Positions 1 to 9,186 of a stretch of DNA of 64,000 nt are shown here, one piece after another. The notes beneath the pieces are model-generated. The model was given only the letters and a program-made list of their open reading frames with translations, ran no database searches and was not told the DNA's origin. The stretch lies in contig CP110631.1 in assembly GCA_026210745.1 (NCBI GenBank), positions 1,550,001-1,614,000 of the forward strand, written 5' to 3'. Source of the DNA: Exobasidium rhododendri. Its lineage: Eukaryota; Basidiomycota; Exobasidiomycetes; Exobasidiales; Exobasidiaceae. Both the position numbers and the translations under genes were made by a program. Within the stretch, counting starts at the first letter, position 1. Each line of letters starts with the position of its first letter.

Positions 1-1
1 T

Positions 2-1972
2 CCTGCGGCTGATTTGCCCAGCAACACCAAAAATGCTGCTTCCACTGAGCAGCCGGCTGCCGGTGAAGCAGCACCTACCACCAACGGCAGTGCTTCCCCT
101 AAGCCTGCCGCTGCCGCTGCATCGAAGCCATCTCAATCTAGCAATGACAATGGTCAACAACCCAACACCAGTCTCTATGTTGGAGAGTTAGATCCAAGCA
201 TCACAGAAGCCATGTTGTTTGAGATTTTCAACATGATTGGACCCGTTGCCAGTATTCGAGTGTGCCGTGACGCAGTTACCCGTCGATCTCTTGGTTACGC
301 CTACGTCAACTTCCTCAACGCAGCTGATGGTGAGCGTGCTATGGAGCAACTCAATTACTCTCTCATTCGAGGTCGACCTTGCCGAATCATGTGGTCTCAA
401 CGAGATCCTGCCCTTCGACGAACCGGTCAAGGTAACATCTTTATCAAGAACTTGGACGAAGCCATTGACAACAAAGCTCTTCATGACACCTTTTCCGCTT
501 TTGGTCAGATTTTGTCTTGCAAAGTCGCCATTGGTGAAAACGGAAGTATGGGGTACGGATTTGTTCATTACGAGACGAACGAAGCAGCTGACAACGCCAT
601 CATTCACGTAAATGGAATGTTGCTGAACGACAAGAAGGTCTTTGTCGGTCATCACGTTCCCAAGAAGGAGCGAGTGGCCAAGATTGAAGAAGCCAAAGCC
701 CGCTTCACGAACGTCTACGCCAAGAATGTGGAGACTGGCGTGACACAGGAAGAATTCGAAGAGCTTTTCAAGAAGTTTGGACCAGTGACTTCGTGTGTGT
801 TGTCAGTGGACGAGGAGGGAACCAGTCGAGGATTCGGTTTCATCAACTACGAAGATCACGAGCACGCTCAACAAGCAGTGGACGAGCTACACGACAGTGA
901 ACACCACGGTCAGAAACTGTTCGTAGCCCGAGCTCAAAAGAAGAGTGAACGTGAAGAAGAGTTGAGACGTTCATACGAAGCAGCTAAGAATGAGAAGCTC
1001 TCGAAATCAGAAGGTGTCAACCTGTACTTGAAGAACATTCCCGAAGAGTTCGACGATGAACGACTTCGCGAGGAGTTTTCACCTTTTGGTACTATTACAT
1101 CTTGCAAGATCATGAGAGCTCCTTCTGGTGTGTCTCGTGGGTTTGGATTTGTGTGTTATGCTGCGCCCGATGAAGCAAACAAGGCTGTTGCAGAGATGAA
1201 TGGCAAAATGATGGACAGTAAGCCGTTGTACGTTGCACTTGCTCAGAGAAAGGATGCTCGTCGTCAACAGCTTGAAGCTCAGATCATGCAAAGAAATCAG
1301 TTGAGATTGCAACAACAAGCTGCTTCTTCTGGTGGTATGCCAGGTTACCCCGGTCAACCAATGTACTACCCTCAGGGTGGTTTCCCCGGTCAACAAGGCG
1401 GTGGCGCTGCTGGTGGAATGATGCAACGACCCAGATATGCTCCTGCTGGAATGATGCCTCAAGGTATGCCAATGGGATCTCCTTATGGTCAAGCGCCTTC
1501 TCAGTTCCCCGCTGGAATGATGCCACCTCAAGGTTATCGGCCTCGTCCTCGTGGTGCTCCCAATGGCGTAGCACCACCAAACGGTGCTGCAGGTGGAGGA
1601 CTTCGACCTGAAATGATGAATGGTATGGGACCAAGATCAGGACAATCGATGGGCCAAATTCCTGGTCGTGGTGTGCCCACAGCTGGTAGACCGAACCGAC
1701 CCACTGCTTCTCCTTCTTCGCAACCAGCCCTCACCGCTGCTGCTCTTGCAAACGCCGGACCAGAAGAACAAAAGCAGATGCTAGGTGAAGCCATCTACCC
1801 AAAGATTGCCGCCAGTCACTCTGATCTAGCAGGAAAATTGACTGGAATGATCCTGGAGCTACCAGTCAGTGAATTGCTTCACCTACTCGAAGATACAGAA
1901 GCTTTGGATGCAAAGGTTTCCGAGGCTCTAGAGGTATTGCAGGAATTTGAGCGACAAGACGTCCAGGAGTAG
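2..1972 (+). CDS. PAB1: Poly(A)-binding protein Pab1/PABPC (5' end outside window)
   Basis: Binds mRNA poly(A) tails in the cytoplasm and nucleus and links them to translation initiation and deadenylation. The frame shows four RRMs, at about residues 53-130, 140-215, 233-310 and 336-412 counted from base 14; RRM1 opens with SLYVGELDPS. A Pro/Gly/Gln/Met-rich linker follows, then a C-terminal MLLE domain near 570-645 (EEQKQMLGEAIYPKI, KLTGMILELP). This is the full PABP order and usual length (about 650 aa). The frame is open to base 2 with no ATG, so the start lies upstream or in an earlier exon. A branch-like CTGAT and a CAG at bases 9-21 could be an intron 3' end, placing the exon start at base 22. 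The stop is TAG at 1970-1972. The gene is convergent with the CK2 alpha gene. Confidence 0.96.
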   Translation, partial: PAADLPSNTKNAASTEQPAAGEAAPTTNGSASPKPAAAAASKPSQSSNDNGQQPNTSLYVGELDPSITEAMLFEIFNMIGPVASIRVCRDAVTRRSLGYAYVNFLNAADGERAMEQLNYSLIRGRPCRIMWSQRDPALRRTGQGNIFIKNLDEAIDNKALHDTFSAFGQILSCKVAIGENGSMGYGFVHYETNEAADNAIIHVNGMLLNDKKVFVGHHVPKKERVAKIEEAKARFTNVYAKNVETGVTQEEFEELFKKFGPVTSCVLSVDEEGTSRGFGFINYEDHEHAQQAVDELHDSEHHGQKLFVARAQKKSEREEELRRSYEAAKNEKLSKSEGVNLYLKNIPEEFDDERLREEFSPFGTITSCKIMRAPSGVSRGFGFVCYAAPDEANKAVAEMNGKMMDSKPLYVALAQRKDARRQQLEAQIMQRNQLRLQQQAASSGGMPGYPGQPMYYPQGGFPGQQGGGAAGGMMQRPRYAPAGMMPQGMPMGSPYGQAPSQFPAGMMPPQGYRPRPRGAPNGVAPPNGAAGGGLRPEMMNGMGPRSGQSMGQIPGRGVPTAGRPNRPTASPSSQPALTAAALANAGPEEQKQMLGEAIYPKIAASHSDLAGKLTGMILELPVSELLHLLEDTEALDAKVSEALEVLQEFERQDVQE

Positions 1973-2372
1973 TCTCCCCCAGTTTCTCTTCCCTGTTCTC
2001 TTTCCTTTTTTGATGTTACGCCTCTCTTTCACCTACTTGATTTAGGTTCGAATTCATTTCCTCATCTCCTTCCGAGTCGTTTTCTATTACTCTGTGTATG
2101 TGTGTGTGTGTGAAAATTGAGATCTGATGGAGTCTGACCACACCTCATAAGCTCTGGCGCAGAACATGAGCGAGGAATCGAATGGATGGGATTGATGATG
2201 GTGAGCAAAGCAGACGATCCCGCGCATGGTTTCATTTGCGCTTGTATTCATATCATAGTATCTAGTACAAGTAAAAATATGGGTGTGAGCTGTAGAACAG
2301 GACAGGAGATTATAAGGGAAAAGACGAGAAGACCAGAGCGCATGAGAAAGACAGGGCATCCCAATTGTAAAT
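1973..2372. other. Convergent 3' UTR interval
   Basis: About 400 bp between the stop codons of the PABP gene and the CK2 alpha gene. It is pyrimidine-rich after the PABP stop and holds a short TG microsatellite near 2094-2112. No conserved coding frame was seen; it probably holds both 3' UTRs. Confidence 0.6.
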
Positions 2373-4120
2373 TTAAGATGGTACTTCGCCTTTTTCGACG
2401 GCAGCCTTGACGGGTTCTAAAAGATAAGGAGCAGAGGGGAAAGAGGTGAAAAGGGAAAAAGCGTGTCAGCTTGCTGTACAAGAAACGTCAGAGAGTTCAG
2501 GTGGGCAGACGCACGAAAGTAGGGGTGTTCTTGGGCTTCAGCAGCTGTGAGCCTTTCTTGGTGATCATATCGAAGTAGTTTGTCGAGGAAGTCAATCGAT
2601 TCGTTGGAGATGAATCGTTGGTTCTCCGTGGTGACAAATCGAGACCAAGGCCGCCGCTGCCATCTAAGGAAAGCAGTCAATTCGGTCAGTACGCGGAGAG
2701 CTCTTGCATGGCAAAGTCAGCGTCCAAGCCTGCTCACCTGCCCGACAGGATCTCATCCAATTCAGGATCCAAGTCGATCTCGTACTTGTCCAAGTATGCA
2801 TGAAAGTCGTCGGTTCCGAGAACTCGAACAATCTGTACGAGGAGAGTGATTGAAAGGTAGCAGGGTCAGCCTCAAAAGATCAAACCACAACCTAGCTTCT
2901 GATCAAGCAAGAATACAATCTCACCTTCTCTAATTGGTTCGTGTTGCTGTGACCATGGAAGAATGGCTCCTTTCGGAAGATCATACTAGCAAACATGCAA
3001 CCAAGACTCCACATGTCGAGGGAGTAGTCGTACTCTTGAAAGTCTACAAGTAGTTCTGGGCCCTTGAAGTATCGACTCGCCACTCGAACATTGTACTCCG
3101 TGTAGGGGTGATAGAATTCGGCCAATCCCCAATCAATCAGACGAAGCTGGAAGGTTGGAGTAAGAACAGTAAAGCACATGTTAGCAAGTCTCGTCACAGA
3201 CTCTACGAGATGGACCAGATCAAATTTACCACCTACTTTTCTTTTCTCATGGTCAATCATGACGTTGTGTGGCTTCACATCTCGATGCATGATTCCTCTA
3301 GAGTGGCAGAAGTCGAGGGCCTGAAAGATAACGAGAAATGGAAAAGGTGGTCAGTCTCGGCAATCACATACGTTGGCAGCCAGCAACATTTTTTGTATCG
3401 TATATGGGAGACGCACCTTGAGCAGCTCCAACATGTAGAAGCGTACGTCGAAGTCGGTGAATTTGGGATAGAGAACCTTGAAGTCGGTGTTATTGACGAA
3501 CTCAGTTATGATTGAAGGGGTTTTCGACTTCGAGAGGAAGATCGATAGATCAGCCAGACACTCTTGTAGGAATTTGTACCTTTCCTTCCAGCTCTTCACT
3601 ACACTAGAGACCCTGGTTCACTCACCTGTGGATCTCGAACAACATCCAATAGGCTAACGACATTTGGACCGCCAGCCAGATTCTGTAAGATCTTAATCTC
3701 TCTCTTGATTTTCTTCTTCTTTACTGGTTTCAACACCTTAATGATACACTTTTCGGCTGACGATGCACCCGCTACGTTGACTCCCTCGAAGACTTCGGAA
3801 TACTTTCCTCTTCCGACCTTTCTTAGTATTTCATAATTGTCTTGTGTTCCCCTGGTTGTAAATAAAGGAAAGAATCAGTGGGCCCGGTCGGTTTGATGAT
3901 GCTATCATTCTCTACACAATTCACCATTGCACTGCCAGGTTGTCTGCGACGATGAAACGAAAATTTACCTTTCTAATTAGTATCTCAAGCGTCATTTCGG
4001 AACAATTGAAGTCCAAATCTCACACCTTCACTACTTCAACTCACCGTAATCCCACCACGACCTTCCAAATTTATCGTTGGCGTTGGCGTATACGCGAGCA
4101 ACACTGCGTCCACTAGACAT
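2373..4120 (-). CDS. CKA1: Casein kinase 2 catalytic subunit alpha
   Basis: Acidophilic Ser/Thr kinase, catalytic subunit of the CK2 tetramer. My model has nine exons (minus strand): 4120-4045, 3943-3925, 3851-3626, 3527-3417, 3320-3237, 3146-2925, 2832-2738, 2663-2515 and 2416-2373, giving 341 aa with all phases consistent. The start reads [16 protein letters not shown], followed by WWDYDNLAVQWGTQDNYE, which matches the CK2 N-terminal segment that packs on the kinase domain. Visible hallmarks are [13 protein letters not shown], the Lys-rich [32 protein letters not shown], the DWG activation loop ([12 protein letters not shown]), and the late [13 protein letters not shown] and EHPYF segments. 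The length is typical of fungal CK2 alpha, and the short tail ends KGEVPS. Intron density is far higher than in the neighbours. Identification is secure; the last exon is short but in phase. Confidence 0.96.
3925..3943 (-). other. 19-nt microexon of CK2 alpha
   Basis: This stretch carries ACAACCTGGCAGTGCAATG on the minus strand, preceded by CGCAG and followed by GTGAAT. Joining it in phase between 4045 and 3851 restores DYDNLAVQWGTQDN, the expected CK2 alpha sequence. Skipping it joins exon 1 to exon 3 in the wrong frame and reaches a stop, so it must be included. Confidence 0.88.
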
Positions 4121-4814
4121 GCTCTCCTAGATTCCGCCTTTGTCACTGTCTGCTACTGAAGCTGTTAGGCGTTGTTTAGACAGGCGTAAACAGTGATGAA
4201 AGACTAGACGATATGATTTGAGGCTCCTCCTACAGGCAAAATGGTGGTCAAGCTGTAAGTGCGATCGATCTCTTCGCTTTGAGTTTCCTGCAAGGGAAAT
4301 AGATGTACAGTCTGAATTTCAATGAAGTCAAGCCGCGTCTTTGCCACGTGGTCATATCGCGAATCCAAGGATCGCCATGCAAAACATCTAGTTGACAACA
4401 GCCCCCCCCCCCCTGCACTCTCCTTCACGAAACGGTATGCCACGCAAAGATTACTCACTATCTTTGTCGCTCGATATTCGAGTACTTCGGAAAGAAGGAC
4501 GAGGCCGTTCTAATTGTGTCGTTGTCTTGTTTTCCGCGCTGACGAGACAGAGACACACAGAACATGGGATTATAAATTTCATAAAAGTATAAAGATTGTC
4601 CTTTTGAAGTCGAGTAGACAGGCGATGAAAAGAGGGATGAATGACAGAATGGAGCGGAGAGTCGCAATAAATAAAAGCAACGTCTGTGGGAATGCGCTCA
4701 AACATAAGATTGGGAAGAGAAACGTTTGCGGTATGATAAAAACACAGAAGCGCGAAAAGAAAACGAAAAAAGTACGGGTGGAAAGGGAAGAGTCTGAATT
4801 AGTTGATGAAGAGA
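4121..4814. promoter_or_regulatory. CK2 alpha upstream region and GH5 3' flank
   Basis: About 690 bp between the CK2 alpha ATG and the stop of the next minus-strand gene. It should hold the CK2 promoter and the glucanase 3' UTR. A run of 12 C at 4402-4413 stands out. No defined element and no credible coding frame were found. Confidence 0.5.
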
Positions 4815-6605
4815 TCAGCCAGAAAACGTCCTCTTTGCCCGTGAAGACTTCTTGTTCTTTGCGGCTCGATTCGAGCTTCTACGAGAGCTAGAGCTAGCTG
4901 AGTAAGCTGTTCCTTCCGTACTTGGGTTTGTGAACGTTTGAGATTGGACTGCACCACACTCTTGGTTGGACAGTGCATTGATCTGTTGCAATGAAGTCTG
5001 CGATGTGTTGGCTGTTTGGATCGACCCTGCAGCAGCCAGGGTTGTGAGTGAGTATTGATCCATGTGCAGATCAGAGACAGCAAGCACTTGGATCGTTGAG
5101 TGGTTCGTCTTGAAGTTCCAGAAGAAGCTGCCTCCAGACCAGGCGTATGCTGACAATTGCGTGTTATAGTACTCTTCGTTGAAAGAAGTTCCAATGCTGT
5201 TGATGGCAGAGTACTCTGTCATGACGACAGGCACAGGGTATCCCACGGAATCTTGAGCGAAAGCGCAGACTGAATTGATGACCGTGCTTTGAACAGTGAC
5301 AGGAGGTGTCACAAACCAACCAGGGTATGGATTGTCATTGTAGGCAATGTAATTTGGGTCTTTGCCGGTGACAAAGCTTTGCCAGTAAGACATGGGATCG
5401 GTTGCGAAAGCGTTGTGGAACATCATGATTAGGCCAGCGTTCTTGAGCATGGTGTATGCAGATTCGTAGTACGAGGTGATGGTGGCCAATTTGGTGGTGT
5501 CACTGTATCCATGAGGTTCGTTGACGGGGCAAACACTGTGGACGACGCTTGAGTAGTTACTTGCCTGAATCCAGGCAATGGTGGCATTCAAAACGGTGTA
5601 AGAGTAACCAATGTTAGCATCGGTGAACCAAGTTGGATTGGTGGTGTTGTGCCCAGATGATTGGTCACCATTTTGAGATCCAGGCATGCCGTGCAAATCA
5701 ATCATGGCATACATTCCTCGATCGTACAACCAACCGAGTACCTTTTGAAGTTGTTCTGTTTGACCAGATTGAGCGAGGTAGGGTTCTCCGGAGACAACAG
5801 GAACAAAGGCCCAGTATCCAATAGGAATACGAACAGAGTTGATACCGATAGATTTCAAGGTATCAATATCAGACTCTAGTACCCATGTGTTCCAGTGCTC
5901 TTGCAAAGCGCTCAAGGCTTTGGTAGGTCCAGCTGATTGGGTAAAGCTCCATTCATCCCAGGCGTCATCTCCCGCAACGCCAACGAACCAGTCCTCGTCC
6001 ATCCATCGTTCCAAAACCAACCAGTTACCTAGCGAAGTCCCGACCATCTTTGTATTGGGATCTGTCAAATTCCACTTGGCGAGAGCTACTATGGGGGCTG
6101 GAGTAGAGGTAGTGTTGGTAGTGGTGGAGTTGCTACTGCTGCTGCTGCTGCCACTGCCTTTACTTGATGTACTACCGCTCTTGCCTGTAGTAGAGCCAGA
6201 ACCAGTGTTGCTGCCTTTGCTTGCAAGATCAGAATTCTTGCTGCCGCTGCCTCCCAAGGCTCCTCCTACACCACCGCCAACAGCGGCGGCAACGATGATC
6301 AGAGCAATGAGACCGCAGATCCAAGGGTGACGTCGAAACCAATTCTTCCTACTTGCACGAGCACCTACACCTGCACCCGCAGCGGCACCTGCACCGGCGC
6401 CGGTAGCCGCCGCACCACCTTCTTTGTTAAAGTAGTAAGTGTCACGATTACCCATCTGAGGCGATCTTTGTCCCCCGTTTGGGTCGTCATATCGGTCAAG
6501 TTCCTGACTTCCGAAACTAGTATCGAATGTACCTGGTGTCCCTGGTGTCATTGGTCGGCTCTGTGCCGAATCTCTCCCCGTACGAGGGCTCATGTGATAA
6601 GCCAT
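4815..6605 (-). CDS. Membrane-anchored GH5 exo-beta-1,3-glucanase
   Basis: Predicted glucan 1,3-beta-glucosidase acting on cell-wall glucan. The gene has a single exon of 596 aa. Residues 1-92 are a polar cytosolic tail, a signal-anchor membrane helix spans about 95-112 (ICGLIALIIVAAAVGG), and a Ser/Gly/Thr-rich stalk runs to about 170. The GH5 domain runs from about 175 to 545. It includes MVGTSLGNWLVLERW, the VNEPHGY motif with the presumed acid/base Glu363, and VVMTEYSA with the presumed nucleophile Glu464. This type II topology matches the EXGD-like membrane glucanases of filamentous and dimorphic fungi. The C-terminal tail is Ser/Arg/Lys-rich, which is unusual after a GH5 domain and may bind wall polymers (inference). 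The ATG at 6605 is followed by no competing in-frame Met except M5. Substrate specificity is inferred from the family, not shown. Confidence 0.9.
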   Translation of the reverse strand: MAYHMSPRTGRDSAQSRPMTPGTPGTFDTSFGSQELDRYDDPNGGQRSPQMGNRDTYYFNKEGGAAATGAGAGAAAGAGVGARASRKNWFRRHPWICGLIALIIVAAAVGGGVGGALGGSGSKNSDLASKGSNTGSGSTTGKSGSTSSKGSGSSSSSSNSTTTNTTSTPAPIVALAKWNLTDPNTKMVGTSLGNWLVLERWMDEDWFVGVAGDDAWDEWSFTQSAGPTKALSALQEHWNTWVLESDIDTLKSIGINSVRIPIGYWAFVPVVSGEPYLAQSGQTEQLQKVLGWLYDRGMYAMIDLHGMPGSQNGDQSSGHNTTNPTWFTDANIGYSYTVLNATIAWIQASNYSSVVHSVCPVNEPHGYSDTTKLATITSYYESAYTMLKNAGLIMMFHNAFATDPMSYWQSFVTGKDPNYIAYNDNPYPGWFVTPPVTVQSTVINSVCAFAQDSVGYPVPVVMTEYSAINSIGTSFNEEYYNTQLSAYAWSGGSFFWNFKTNHSTIQVLAVSDLHMDQYSLTTLAAAGSIQTANTSQTSLQQINALSNQECGAVQSQTFTNPSTEGTAYSASSSSRRSSNRAAKNKKSSRAKRTFSG

Positions 6606-7554
6606 GGTGGATTACCGTATCTTGGTCGTTCGAAGTAAGCTGACTAGGCAGGGGGAGCAGCGTTGTAGTGCTGGCAGAGACGGGGCGTAGGAGGAGTATT
6701 GGTAGTGAAAAAGCAAAATGCACACTTTGTGACTGTATCTTGTCAACCTAGCAGGTGGGTAGAAAGAGAAGTCGTTCGCACGGGGTGATAAGGAGGGGGA
6801 GAGAAACTGTTCAAGTAGGAAGGGAGGAGAACGTTGTTTTCGACAGCTAAGCAAGCCGAGACAACTTATTTAGGAGAAGTATGACGGAGAATGATGAGAA
6901 ACGAATTGTGTGTAAAAAAAATCATAGTAAAATAGCTGCCAAGAGACTACTGTGGATCTTGCCCCTTCACTGATGGACCTGCTTTGCCCTAATTTCCAAC
7001 AATTCGAGGGCACTAGGCCCGTCTGACGAATCCTCATTCTTACATGGATACTCACTATTTGCATCAGCCTCTCGCAAAGTATGATACGATCGCGGGCCGT
7101 GAAATTAGAAATGACAAATATAGAGATTACTCAACTTTATTGAAATAAGCAGGTTTTAGATGGTCAAAAATGGAAGTGAATAAATGTCTCGGAATGATTT
7201 TAAGAGGATTAATAAGTGCAAGTCATTTTAGGTCTAGTAGTTTCGCGTTGATCGATGAAAATCATTATTTATTTTCCAGAAGAACGTTTTCGATGGCGCC
7301 GTCGGACTCCCGGTGGGGGGCTAAAGGAGCGTGTCCAGCATCGAGCTCCAACAGAAAAGCGCGTCCAAGAATGTTTTGTGCCGGACCAAGCCGCTGGAAT
7401 TGCTTAAGCGTACCCGCGCGTATCTTATGTTGAGCACTTTGACGTGCTTGCGCACAGACCCTTCCATTGCTCCCCCCCGCTTCTCCGTCCCCCTTGACAC
7501 GCAAGAGCAGAAAAGAAGATTGCAAGATCTTCCAGAGCAGCGGAGACTGGGACA
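6606..7554. promoter_or_regulatory. Divergent promoter region, GH5 glucanase and METTL3-like gene
   Basis: About 950 bp between two divergent start codons, so it should carry both promoters. The 7080-7260 part is AT-rich and the flanks are purine or pyrimidine biased. Frames near 7331-7654 do not resemble known proteins and stop before the methyltransferase frame; I do not call a gene here. Confidence 0.5.
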
Positions 7555-8944
7555 ATGGCGTCGGGAAGCTCACAGGGCCGTGATGCCGCCTCAAGCATTG
7601 CCGATCGCTTCTTATTTCAACCGTCTGCGAAGCAGAAGATACTGCGCAATGTAGTGAGTGAAGGTGTGGAGAGAGAGTGAAGAGGGGCCCAGCGGAAAAA
7701 GCTGAAAGGGTTGCTACTCGTCATGAAAGCTTCAATCACCAGACAACAGATTCCAGGCGATATGCAGGCATCTGACTATGGAAGACTGCGCAAGAGAACG
7801 CAAGGCAAGTCGATCATGTGATGCAATCCACTTTGAAGTGGTCTACTATCCTCAGACAGACGCCAGCTTGGGTCACTGCAGCTACTTGAACACTTGCCAC
7901 CGGACAAACAAGTGCAAGTATCTTCACTTTCGACCAGTACGTCGTCCTGATGCACCGGCTTTTCACTGGACGACCATCTACAAACATGATCCGCTTCTTG
8001 TACGCCAGGATGTCATTCATCAGGCAGGATCAGAGGGCAATCTGTACGGCTATTCACAGCAAGAACTCCCCGACCCAGAACGCCGTTATCTCGAATCGCC
8101 TATCAAACACCCGTCTCGTGCCTTGCATGCAAATGGACTGCAGTGCTACACCCGTCCATCCACATACGAAGGCAGTGAGAACAATGACGAGTATTTGTTG
8201 CCACCCCAATGGATCGATGCCGACCTCAAGACCTTCGACTACAGTATACTGGGCACGTTTGACGTCATCATCGCTGACCCGCCTTGGGATATTCACATGA
8301 GCTTACCCTACGGTACCATGTCGGACGACGCTCTCCGTGCTATGCCACTTCCGCAATTACAAGAGGAAGGCTACATCTTCTTGTGGGTGACTGGACGTGC
8401 TATGGAGCTAGGAAGAGAATTACTGGGAGTATGGGGATATACTCGAGTCGATGAGATCGTTTGGGTCAAAGTAGGTCAAACGCAAAGACTTATTCGAACC
8501 GGTCGGACAGGACACTGGCTCAACCACACAAAGGAGCACTGCTTGGTCGGGGTCAAGAAGAGAAAGCAGACGAGTTCACCAGCATCGCCAGCACCATCGC
8601 CTTCTACGCACGTGTCTCCCTCTACTTCTCTCGGCGCCACGTATGCTGCTTCTCATGCTCCAGGGTTTTCAGCTACTTCACTGCTGCCTGACTGGAGCAA
8701 TGCCGGTCTCGATGCCGATGTCATTGTTGCTGAAGTCCGTGACACATCTCGAAAACCAGACGAACTTTACAGCATCATCGAGAGACTTTGTCCGATGGGG
8801 AGAAAGCTGGAACTGTTTGGAAGGCGTCATAACTCGAGACCTGGTTGGCTTACAGTAGGCAATCAGCTCAAAGGGGATCGTATCTTAGATTCACACTTGC
8901 AAGAGCGAGTCACAAAGTGGAGAAGAGAGGGGCAGGGCAAGTAG
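7555..8944 (+). CDS. IME4: METTL3/Ime4-type mRNA m6A methyltransferase, compact form
   Basis: Predicted catalytic subunit that transfers methyl from SAM to N6 of adenosine in mRNA. Two exons: 7555-7653 and 7757-8944, 428 aa, joined at a codon boundary (RNV then AICRHLT); GTA just before the chosen GTGAGT is an alternative donor. Two CCCH-type zinc fingers come first: C-x7-C-x9-C-x3-H ending CDAIHF, then C-x5-C-x5-C-x3-H (CSYLNTCHRTNKCKYLH), the METTL3 hallmark. The MT-A70 domain carries the catalytic DPPW at about residues 207-210 (IADPPWDIHM), then LPYGTMSDD, FLWVTGRAMELGRE, RTGRTGHWLNH, VIVAEVRDTSRKPDE and ELFGRRHN. The long N-terminal region that binds WTAP/Mum2-type partners in other METTL3 proteins is nearly absent (about 33 residues before finger 1). 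A Ser/Pro/Ala-rich insert of about 45 residues splits the domain after CLVGVK. An in-frame TGA at 7495 supports the ATG at 7555. Confidence 0.93.
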
Positions 8945-9186
8945 AATTTTCCAGTAGTAGTAGCACTGTATCAAATACACACCAGAATGGAGCACTGTAC
9001 AATATGCATCAATAGAGTGGATCCGTATCATTTCCGAGTCGTAGAAGTGGTGGACACTCTTTCTCATGATTCACACTTCCACAGTAAAAAGTTGCGTTCG
9101 ATCGAAATGAATCCGACAGCAGGCCAAAATCAAGATTAGGGAAGTCTGTAAAAGTACGATGTAGAGAGGGATGGCACAATTTACAT
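8945..9186. other. Convergent 3' interval
   Basis: About 240 bp between the stop codons of the methyltransferase and fumarate reductase genes. No feature recognised beyond likely 3' UTRs. Confidence 0.5.

Noticed and set aside
188-655. Minus-strand and other-frame open frames within the PABP gene
   Set aside because: They are shadows of a strongly conserved coding sequence.
2045-2056. GGTTCGAATTC resembling a tRNA B box
   Set aside because: No matching A box or cloverleaf around it, and it lies in the PABP 3' flank.
7265-7654. Open frames on both strands upstream of the methyltransferase gene
   Set aside because: They overlap each other and the likely promoter, and an in-frame TGA at 7495 separates the methyltransferase start from upstream sequence.
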